NCBI GenBank assembly: GCA_963768165.1
Contig: CAVYHJ010000002.1
Span: 620,001-684,000 of the forward strand
DNA length: 64,000 nt
DNA from: CAVYHJ01 sp963768165 [NCBI: uncultured bacterium]
GTDB taxonomy: Bacteria; UBP4; UBA4092
Direction: 5' to 3'
A program made the position numbers and the translations under genes. The notes under the pieces are model-generated. The model ran no database searches. It was given only the letters and a program-made list of their open reading frames with translations, and had not been told where the DNA came from. The first letter of the stretch is position 1. Each line of letters begins with the position of its first letter. Shown here in pieces: positions 41,381-49,444 of the stretch.

Positions 41381-43978
41381 TTATTTTTGCAAAGTATCTC
41401 CGTAGATTTCCCAATCCAAAACAGGGACTAATGCATTATTTTGATATTTAAACACAGGCGCTGTCAGTCCAGTCATAGCACTTCCGGGAGTAGTTCCCAA
41501 ATTTGAACCTGAAGACACTGGTGGAATCATGGAATTTGACCAGTTTCTTGGAGTCCCAGAACCTGAACCATCCAAGATTGCCAACCGGTATTGAGAAGCA
41601 CTTTTGGCGTTTAATAACCAATTTTTGGGAATCCCGACTTCAACCCCTTGACCGCCTGCGCCATAATCATTATAGGCATACCAGATAACACCAGGGTTTC
41701 CTCGCTGGGTCATTGAAATGGAACCCCAAGGGAATGTTGCAACCGAGGATGGGAATGTCACCTGACCCAAATATGTTTCACTCGTAACACTTCCCGATGT
41801 CGCAGCGCCATAGGCAATAAAATTACCATAGAATATAGCCGGTGAACTTGCGCTGTTGGTCGCAATCGTCACCAAGCTATCCCAACCGCCGTTGGCAATT
41901 TGAGTAAATTCATTTAGCGCATTGGTTTCGCCAAAAGTACCTACGGGCGGTTGCCCATTAAATCCCGTGGTGTTATTGGCATCGGAATCAATGAGAATCC
42001 ATAATTCATCCCCGGACTGTAAAGTGCCTTCTACGAAAACCCAGAGTGTAGACGGATCGTCATATCCATATACTCGATGAGAGTACGCGCTTGAACCATA
42101 CCCATTATTTGTGTTGGTATCCGTTCCGGATACAGCCAGGGTATAGGGCAAGTCCGTCGTGTCTCCCGTTATTGTTAAGGTGTTGGAATAAAAGGATTTC
42201 AGAATGTTTTCTGCATATTTATTTTGCGGAGAAAACCCCGTGTCAGAAAATCCGCCGGAAGTGGGGTCTGTATTCCATGCCCACCAATACGCGCCATAAA
42301 ACCAAGGTTCCGTCGTCATTACGGAAAGACAGGCTAGATAACAATTCTGTTGCAGAGTGGGATTCACATTGGGAGAAGAAGTCTCCCAGGGTGTGATATT
42401 GGCGCTGTCGGCGCTTTGATAACCAATTTCCGTGAAAATGACAGGGATTGCGGGGAAATTAGCATCCCGAAAAGAGGCTATATCATTGGCCGTCGTTACC
42501 CATGCCGATGAAAGATCCGACAAACTAGGAGTTAAAGAACTTCCCAGAGGGAAATAAGCGTCAATACCCATATAATCCAAGGCATCCCACCAAGTCGGGA
42601 CAGCATAATGGTCCCAATTGACAGCATACGTGATTGGCCCGGAGTAATTCGCACGGGCTGTCGCGGCAATCATCCGCCAACTGGAATCCCATGAATCCGT
42701 ATTTTCAAACTCACATCCAATACAGAGCATATCCACATTTTTTTCCGTTGCCAACTGTGCCCAGAATTGGATAAAAGAGGAATAACTGGAAAACCAGGCA
42801 TTGGATGGAACAATATTCCCGCGCCAGTCACCGTTACATAAATCGACCATGGGTTTCAACAGCACTTTCATTCCCAGCGCATGAATTTGGTCAAACGCAT
42901 ATTTAATAGAGGTAGTACTGGCACCATATTTAAACGGGGTAGAACTGGCCGATATCACAGTATCTGTCTCATTATTTTGGAACCAGAAATCACATAAGGA
43001 GACCCATTGAATCGAGTCGGACGCCATGACCTGAATGGTGGAATTGGAATCAAGAGTCTCGAGATCATTATATCCCCAAGCAGCATAAGACATTCCTCTT
43101 TGCTGGACAACGGTAAATGTGCTTGTGGTTATTGTGAGAGATAGAGCTTGCGTTGTACTACTCGATACAGAATCTGTAACTTGCACTGTAAAATTATAGG
43201 TGCCTAAAGTATTGGGTGTTCCGGAAATAAGACCTGTATTGATTAATGACAAGCCCGGAGGTACTGTTCCCGATACGGTTGACCAACTGTAGGGAGAAAC
43301 CCCTCCATTCGCTTGGAGGGATAAATTATACGGAAAATTAATCACTCCATTACGCAAAGTAGTCGAAGTGGTAATAACCACAGGACTAGGGGTTAGACTC
43401 GGTCCAAATTCAGCATTATCCACTTTAAATACAAAGGTACCCGTTGGAGTGCCAATAATAAATTGGATACCAATTGCAATCATAGGAGTTCCAAAGACCG
43501 TGTCGTTTCTATACAATGTGAATTGCTGCCATGTAGTAGAAATATCTCCCGTGAAACCGCTTGGAGTAGGACCTGAATACCCTGGCGTATCATATCCTGG
43601 ATTTGACCAGGCATATCCAGAACCTTGTTGGGAAAAAGCCTGTGTATACATATACGGAGGTTGAGCGGTTGTAGAACTTACCGCATAGATACTCCAAATG
43701 GTATCCGTACCCAAAACAAAGGAAGGATTACTATAAGAAAGGTTTATAGCGTCAGAGGCAGAGGAAGTTTTGTTGACAATAATATACAAACAATCTTCTC
43801 CTGAATATCCACCTGCTCCCCATCCAAGGGTAATCGTACCTCTATTACTACCGCTATTCCATACAGCTCCCCAACCCGTTGTATTGCTTGATTGTGAAAA
43901 ATTGGTTGAATAATATGCAAAACCCGGATACAGCAGAAATAGTACCGTGCAAATTGTTAATAAAAAATACTTTTTCAT
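41381..43978 (-). CDS. Secreted GH113-like glycoside hydrolase (probable beta-mannanase) with Ig-like domain
   Basis: 865 residues with a signal peptide (about 1-21). An N-terminal jelly-roll-like region (about 25-190) resembles a carbohydrate-binding module. A putative Ig (He_PIG) domain follows (about 200-287; PPGLSLINTGLISGTPNTLG). Then comes a TIM barrel (about 293-590) of GH113 type: MSYAAWGYND, MKVLLKPMVDL, GCEFEN with acid/base candidate E423, and FTEIGYQS with nucleophile candidate E517. The C-terminal 270 residues are unassigned. It is transcribed away from the GH130 gene 280 bases upstream; together they suggest mannan or mannoside use. Exact substrate unknown. Confidence 0.72.
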   Translation of the reverse strand: MKKYFLLTICTVLFLLYPGFAYYSTNFSQSSNTTGWGAVWNSGSNRGTITLGWGAGGYSGEDCLYIIVNKTSSASDAINLSYSNPSFVLGTDTIWSIYAVSSTTAQPPYMYTQAFSQQGSGYAWSNPGYDTPGYSGPTPSGFTGDISTTWQQFTLYRNDTVFGTPMIAIGIQFIIGTPTGTFVFKVDNAEFGPSLTPSPVVITTSTTLRNGVINFPYNLSLQANGGVSPYSWSTVSGTVPPGLSLINTGLISGTPNTLGTYNFTVQVTDSVSSSTTQALSLTITTSTFTVVQQRGMSYAAWGYNDLETLDSNSTIQVMASDSIQWVSLCDFWFQNNETDTVISASSTPFKYGASTTSIKYAFDQIHALGMKVLLKPMVDLCNGDWRGNIVPSNAWFSSYSSFIQFWAQLATEKNVDMLCIGCEFENTDSWDSSWRMIAATARANYSGPITYAVNWDHYAVPTWWDALDYMGIDAYFPLGSSLTPSLSDLSSAWVTTANDIASFRDANFPAIPVIFTEIGYQSADSANITPWETSSPNVNPTLQQNCYLACLSVMTTEPWFYGAYWWAWNTDPTSGGFSDTGFSPQNKYAENILKSFYSNTLTITGDTTDLPYTLAVSGTDTNTNNGYGSSAYSHRVYGYDDPSTLWVFVEGTLQSGDELWILIDSDANNTTGFNGQPPVGTFGETNALNEFTQIANGGWDSLVTIATNSASSPAIFYGNFIAYGAATSGSVTSETYLGQVTFPSSVATFPWGSISMTQRGNPGVIWYAYNDYGAGGQGVEVGIPKNWLLNAKSASQYRLAILDGSGSGTPRNWSNSMIPPVSSGSNLGTTPGSAMTGLTAPVFKYQNNALVPVLDWEIYGDTLQK

Positions 43979-44256
43979 ACTTTTTCCTTCTTTTTTTTAA
44001 AGAATTGAAATGAATTTACTCTTTCAAATAGTATCTGCTGTATTAACTAACCTGTCAATTAATTTTGTATTACTGCCAAGACTCTTTAGTTTTATTCTTC
44101 CATTTTTGTGAAAAAAATTATCGTTTATCATGCAGATTGCATAACATACTGAAATAGGAGTGAGTGTAAAATATTGGTATTTGCCGTTCTACAATAATTT
44201 TGGTACAATTTGTAACATTATTATCAATTTCATTCAAATGTTAGGAGAATAAATTT

Positions 44257-45183
44257 ATGGCTAATGAAACTGTATTTAAACGCTATGCAAATAATCCTGT
44301 GGTAACTTCCGCAAACGTTCCACGAGCCAATAGTATTCATAACAGCGCGATTGTTCGGTATAAAGGCGCCTACGCGGGAGTCTTTCGCGTAGATGAACAA
44401 GATTTTTGTTTTCGGATGCATGTGGGATTCAGCAAAGACGGTATTCAATGGGATATTGACCCGAATGTTTTAACAATGGAAAGCGATAACCCCGATATTC
44501 GTGTCAGTGATCATAGTTACGACCCCCGTCTCGTGGAACTCGAAGGCACGTTCTATCTAACCTGGTGCAATGCTGTGGCTCAGGGACCCTGTATCGGACT
44601 GGCGCGCACCACCGATTTCAAAACTTTTGTCCAAATGGAAAATCCCTTTCAACCTCCAAACCGGAATGCGGTCATCTTTCCAAAGAAAATTAATGGACAG
44701 TATGCCCTATATCACCGGCCCAGTGACCGGGGGCATACACCCTTTGGCGATATTTATTACTCCGTAAGTCCCGACCTGATTTATTGGGGAAAACATCGTC
44801 ATGTTTTTGGTCCGGCGGGCGGTTGGCAGAGTACGAAAGTCGGACCCGGCCCTTCTCCGATTGAAACCAAAGAAGGCTGGTTGTTGATTTATCACGGAGT
44901 CTGGACTTCCTGTAACGGGTATCTGTATTATGCGGGAGGCGCCTTATTGGATTTGGACAAACCATGGAAAGTAATCCATCGAACTCGCGATTACCTGTTG
45001 GCTCCCACAACGATCTATGAAAGAGTGGGGGATGTGCCTAATGTAGTATTTCCCAGCTCCATGGTGACTTTTCCTGAAACCGGAACGGTGCGGATTTATT
45101 ATGGAAGTGCAGATACTTGTGTTTCCATGGCAGAAGCAAAACTAGACGAACTCATTCATTTCATTAAGACGCATAGTCTATAA
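44257..45183 (+). CDS. GH130-family glycoside phosphorylase (beta-mannoside type)
   Basis: 308 residues, five-bladed propeller family. Typical GH130 segments: FKRYANNPVV, NSAIVRYKGAYAGVFR, DHSYDPRLVELEGTFYLTWC (catalytic-region Asp), RNAVIFPKKINGQYALYHRP, GPGPSPIETKEGWLLIYHGV and YLYYAGGALLDLDKPWKVIHR. GH130 enzymes phosphorolyse or hydrolyse beta-mannosides in the cytoplasm. No signal peptide is present, so it would act on imported products of the secreted GH113-like enzyme encoded divergently. AGGAG precedes the ATG. Chain-length preference cannot be read. Confidence 0.85.
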   Translation: MANETVFKRYANNPVVTSANVPRANSIHNSAIVRYKGAYAGVFRVDEQDFCFRMHVGFSKDGIQWDIDPNVLTMESDNPDIRVSDHSYDPRLVELEGTFYLTWCNAVAQGPCIGLARTTDFKTFVQMENPFQPPNRNAVIFPKKINGQYALYHRPSDRGHTPFGDIYYSVSPDLIYWGKHRHVFGPAGGWQSTKVGPGPSPIETKEGWLLIYHGVWTSCNGYLYYAGGALLDLDKPWKVIHRTRDYLLAPTTIYERVGDVPNVVFPSSMVTFPETGTVRIYYGSADTCVSMAEAKLDELIHFIKTHSL

Positions 45184-45380
45184 AAAGGGTTTAAATAAGT
45201 TAATCGGGTTCATTGAGTTAACGGTATTTTCCATTCGAGAAGTTTTTACAACTTCATCACATCCTTGCGGATTAATAAGCGTGTTGGCAATACAACTTTC
45301 CGGGAGAGACTTTGAGAATTTGTATCATTGCAGTTCTTCTGCCTAGTTCTCTGAAGGTCAAAACCTCGATCAAATAGAGC

Positions 45381-47573
45381 TTATTCCAAATCGTCCGGAA
45401 TCAAAATCTCTCTGGGCTTGGAACCGCGCATGGGACCAATAAACCCTTCCCGTTCCATAATCTCAATAATCTTCCGGGCGCGCGGGTAACCGATTCCCAA
45501 ATGGGTTTGCAGCATGGACGCGGACGCCTGTTTGGTTTTCTTCACAATGCGGAGTGCTTCCTCGTATAATTCATCTTTGGCATCGGTCGGTCCTTCGTCC
45601 TCCTCATCCAATGCCACCTTATCGAACGATGGAAGGGCATATTCTGCCGCTTGTTGATTGCAAATATATTCTGTGATTATTTGAATTTCATCATTGGAAA
45701 TATAGGTACCTTGAAGGCGTATCGGTTTGGGTGTCCCGCCCGGCGAAAATAACATATCCCCCCGACCCAAGAGCGCTTCTGCTCCCATTCCGTCGAGAAT
45801 CGTGCGCGAATCCACTTTCGAGGAAACCTGAAACGCTATCCTTGACGGGAAATTCGCTTTAATCAATCCCGTGATAACATCTACCGACGGACGCTGGGTG
45901 GCAAGAACCAAGTGTAAACCAACAGCACGCGCCATCTGTGCCAACCGGGTAATCATATCTTCATTATCCGCGCGGGCGACCATCATTAAATCCGCCAACT
46001 CGTCAATCACAATTACAATTAAAGGAACCTTCTCTAGCGGTATCCGGTTAATTAATTCTTCCTCGGTTTTACTTTCCTCTTTTTTCTTCTCCACTAATTT
46101 ATTATAACTATCAATATCCCGCACCCCGACATCCGCGAATAAAGAATATCGCCGGTCCATTTCCGTCACCGCCCATTTGAGCGCACGGCACGCCTTCTTC
46201 GCTTCCGTCACAATGGGCGTCAGCAAATGCGGAATGTTATTGTAAATGGAAAGTTCCACGCGTTTCGGGTCTACCATGATAAATTTAACTTCATCCGGTT
46301 TTGCGCGATACAAAATACTCGTAATCATCGAATTGATACACACCGATTTCCCCGACCCGGTCGTACCGGCTACAAGTAAATGGGGCATCCGCGCCAAATC
46401 TGTTACATACGGTTCTCCGGCAATCGTTTTTCCAAGCGCCAACGCTAATTTTGAAGGGTTTTGTGTGAATGCGTCAGATGCCAAAATCTCCCGTAAAAAT
46501 ACGGCGCTGGCCGTCCGATTGGGAATCTCAATCCCCACCGCTGCTTTTCCCGGAATAGGCGCAATTCGTACATGCGCCGCCCGCATCGCCAGCGCGATAT
46601 CATTGGACAATCCTGTGATACTGCTGATTTTGACTCCGGGCGCGGGTTGTAATTCATACCGCGTTACCACGGGTCCACGATTCACTTCCACCACGTGTGC
46701 TTCAATTCCAAAACTGGCCAGCGTCTCCTCCAATTTCTTGGAATCTTCCAGCATATCCTCTTTCATCCGCTTTTCAGATTCCTGCGGAGGAGGGTCATAC
46801 AATAAATCCAACGAAGGCAAAACGTATTCTCCGGGCTGGGGCGGTTTGACAACAGGTTTTATGGCTTTCTTTTCAGCTTTTTGCTTTTTGACAACGTCTT
46901 CCACTAAAATCCTTGGTGTAGGTTTTTCCTCTTCCACTTTTGTATTGATAACTGGTACGGGAGGCAGAGCAACTGCACCAACATTAACCGCTGGTTCCTT
47001 GTGTCGCCACGATTTCCATTTCTCCGCCCAGCGGGTTTTCAATTGAATCAAATAAGCCGAAAATAAAAATTCCGTCGTTAATACAATCCCGATTAAAACA
47101 CCAGTCACCGCAATAATATACGCACCCACCGGACCCAGTTTTTGCGAAATGCCCAATCCATACCAATCGGGATTCGTGGTTACAAAGGCACCGATAAATC
47201 CGCCAGCAATGAAGTTTTTGTTCCTATCTTGCAGCATATAAGGATCAAAAGCCAAGGCCAATAAAGTGCATAATGAAATCACTAAAATAACAGCGCCAAT
47301 AATACGCACAACAATTTTCTCTTTAGCGAGTGGTGTCTGCCCGCGAAATTCACCCACACCCCAGAGAAACATCAGGACGGCTAACAGGAATGATACATAC
47401 CGTCCAAAAATAAAAAAAGATACATTTGCCAAATGCCAGCCTAATCTCCCCATCCACGTTAAATCCAAAAGATGTGTGATTAAACTGAGAAATAAAATAA
47501 TGGAAAACGCGAAAAATAATATCGCCACAATTTCATTTTTCGTTTTCTCGCTCAGATGCGGTAGAATTTTCAT
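45381..47573 (-). CDS. ftsK: DNA translocase FtsK/SpoIIIE
   Basis: 730 residues. Four to five N-terminal membrane segments (about 15-185), a proline/lysine linker, the alpha/beta motor (about 290-640) with Walker A GTTGSGKSV and Walker B IVIVIDELADLMM, and the C-terminal gamma winged helix (SMLQTHLGIGYPRARKIIEIM) that reads KOPS/SRS sites. It moves chromosomes at the division septum. It lies 9 bases after the RNase J gene, probably in one operon. It converges with the GH130 gene. Confidence 0.96.
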   Translation of the reverse strand: MKILPHLSEKTKNEIVAILFFAFSIILFLSLITHLLDLTWMGRLGWHLANVSFFIFGRYVSFLLAVLMFLWGVGEFRGQTPLAKEKIVVRIIGAVILVISLCTLLALAFDPYMLQDRNKNFIAGGFIGAFVTTNPDWYGLGISQKLGPVGAYIIAVTGVLIGIVLTTEFLFSAYLIQLKTRWAEKWKSWRHKEPAVNVGAVALPPVPVINTKVEEEKPTPRILVEDVVKKQKAEKKAIKPVVKPPQPGEYVLPSLDLLYDPPPQESEKRMKEDMLEDSKKLEETLASFGIEAHVVEVNRGPVVTRYELQPAPGVKISSITGLSNDIALAMRAAHVRIAPIPGKAAVGIEIPNRTASAVFLREILASDAFTQNPSKLALALGKTIAGEPYVTDLARMPHLLVAGTTGSGKSVCINSMITSILYRAKPDEVKFIMVDPKRVELSIYNNIPHLLTPIVTEAKKACRALKWAVTEMDRRYSLFADVGVRDIDSYNKLVEKKKEESKTEEELINRIPLEKVPLIVIVIDELADLMMVARADNEDMITRLAQMARAVGLHLVLATQRPSVDVITGLIKANFPSRIAFQVSSKVDSRTILDGMGAEALLGRGDMLFSPGGTPKPIRLQGTYISNDEIQIITEYICNQQAAEYALPSFDKVALDEEDEGPTDAKDELYEEALRIVKKTKQASASMLQTHLGIGYPRARKIIEIMEREGFIGPMRGSKPREILIPDDLE

Positions 47574-47582
47574 ATCTACTAA

Positions 47583-49277
47583 TTATAACTCTATTATAAT
47601 CGGTAATATCATCGGTCTGCGTTTCGTGTGCTTAAATAAATATTTTCGTAATGCGTTGGTAATCTCTTCCTGGGCTTCGGGCACATCAATTCTTGCTTCA
47701 GGAGACATGGCTTCCAGTGCGTCTTTCACCTTTTTCTCCGCTGCCGAGATTAAATCGCCCGCCTCTTCTTCATATACAAATCCCCGGCTGATAACATCCG
47801 GGTCGCGAATGATGGCGCCAGTATTCCGGTCAATACCCACCGTCACAATGCACATTCCATCCGACGACAAATGCCGCCGGTCACGCAATACTGTGTCTCC
47901 GACATCTCCCACGCCTTTTCCATCCACAAAAACCCTACCCGACACAGTTCGCCCCACATTCTTCAATCCTTCTTCTGACAACTCGACCACATCCCCATTC
48001 TCAATAATCAGGGTATTTTCTTCGGGGATTCCGCACCGCTGCGCTAATTGCGCGTGATGTACTAAATGACGGTACTCGCCGTGTATTGGAATGAAATATT
48101 CGGGTTTCACCAGGTTTATCATCATTTTTTGTTCCTCCTGGCTGGCGTGACCGGACACATGAATTTCCGATACATTTTCATAAAACACTTCCGCCCCGCG
48201 ACGGTATACATTATTAATCGTCCGCGCGATAGACTTTTCGTTTCCTGGAATAATCCGCGCGGAAATAATGACCGTATCTCCTTGTTCAATATCAATATTT
48301 TTATGTTCATCATGCGCCATACGGAACAACGCCGACATGGGTTCCCCCTGGCTCCCGGTAGTAATAATCAATGTTTCCAAGGGAGCCATTTTATTTAAAT
48401 CGTTAAATGTCGCCTGTAACTTCGCCGGAATATGCAAATACCCTAATTCATTGGCAATCCGCATATTATTTACCATAGACCTGCCTGTCAAAATAAACCG
48501 CCGGTCATATTTTTCCGCCACATCAATCAACTGCTGTACGCGATGAATATTTGAGGAGAATGTCGCCGCGATAATCCGTCCCGGTGCGTTTTGAAATATA
48601 CGGTCAAAGGCATCGCCAACGTCTTTTTCTGAAAGGGTATATCCTTCCCGTTCGACATTGGTACTGTCAGAAAGAAGCAGTATAACTTTTTCTTCTGCCA
48701 ATCGCGCCAACGTATGAAAATCCATGACTTCCCCATCCACCGGAGTCGGGTCAATTTTAAAGTCTCCCGTATGAATCACTGTCCCGATGGGTGTATGGAT
48801 CGCCAAAGCGACACAATCCACGGTACTGTGTGTGACACGAATAAATTCCACACGGAAACAACCAATTTTTACAATATCTCTTGGTTTCACTACACGCAAA
48901 TCAACCGAACCCAGCAGTTTATGCTCTTTCAATTTGGGTTGGATTAAACCGAGTGTCAATTTCGTCCCGTACACCGGAACATTGATTTGTGGGAGAACAT
49001 ACGGCAACGCACCGATATGGTCTTCATGGCAATGCGTAATAATAAACGCGCGGACTTTACTTTTATTATCTTCAAGGTAGGTGGTATCGGGAATAATCAG
49101 GTCCACACCAGGCGTATCTTCTCCCGGAAACATGACCCCGCAATCCACTACGATAATATCATCCCCGTATTCAAACGCCATCATATTCATCCCGATTTCA
49201 CCCAACCCGCCCAGTGGCAGAATCCGGAGTTTACTTCCCTGATTTTGAATTGATAACGTCTCTTCTTCTTTCACCAT
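47583..49277 (-). CDS. rnj: Ribonuclease J
   Basis: 564 residues, metallo-beta-lactamase/beta-CASP ribonuclease with both 5' exo- and endonuclease activity on RNA. Motifs: THCHEDHIGALPYV (HxHxDH, zinc ligands), HTGDFKID, LLSDSTNVEREG, beta-CASP TGRSMVNN and GSQGEP, then HVSGHASQEEQKMM and the C-terminal domain. It is followed by ftsK. This enzyme is found where RNase E is absent or as a partner to it. Confidence 0.96.
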   Translation of the reverse strand: MVKEEETLSIQNQGSKLRILPLGGLGEIGMNMMAFEYGDDIIVVDCGVMFPGEDTPGVDLIIPDTTYLEDNKSKVRAFIITHCHEDHIGALPYVLPQINVPVYGTKLTLGLIQPKLKEHKLLGSVDLRVVKPRDIVKIGCFRVEFIRVTHSTVDCVALAIHTPIGTVIHTGDFKIDPTPVDGEVMDFHTLARLAEEKVILLLSDSTNVEREGYTLSEKDVGDAFDRIFQNAPGRIIAATFSSNIHRVQQLIDVAEKYDRRFILTGRSMVNNMRIANELGYLHIPAKLQATFNDLNKMAPLETLIITTGSQGEPMSALFRMAHDEHKNIDIEQGDTVIISARIIPGNEKSIARTINNVYRRGAEVFYENVSEIHVSGHASQEEQKMMINLVKPEYFIPIHGEYRHLVHHAQLAQRCGIPEENTLIIENGDVVELSEEGLKNVGRTVSGRVFVDGKGVGDVGDTVLRDRRHLSSDGMCIVTVGIDRNTGAIIRDPDVISRGFVYEEEAGDLISAAEKKVKDALEAMSPEARIDVPEAQEEITNALRKYLFKHTKRRPMILPIIIEL

Positions 49278-49390
49278 ATTTCTGAGAGATTATACCATAA
49301 GAACCATTCTCTTGTACTTACTTTTCGACAAGTTTTCTCCTCCCGATTGCATTATTGTCCAATTCATCCCTTTCCCTTGACGCAAGGGAC

Positions 49391-49424
49391 TTGCAATGAA
49401 CGAGATCAGTCTCGTTCATTGCAA
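49391..49424. repeat. Perfect 15-bp hairpin, related to 2465-2494
   Basis: Arms TTGCAATGAACGAGA (49391-49405) and its exact complement (49410-49424) flank TCAG. Compared with the palindrome at 2465, the inner arm differs by one G-to-C change matched by C-to-G on the other side. It lies between the RNase J start and the end of the large secreted-protein gene. Confidence 0.75.
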
Positions 49425-49444
49425 CCCCACTTAAAATCTGTTTT

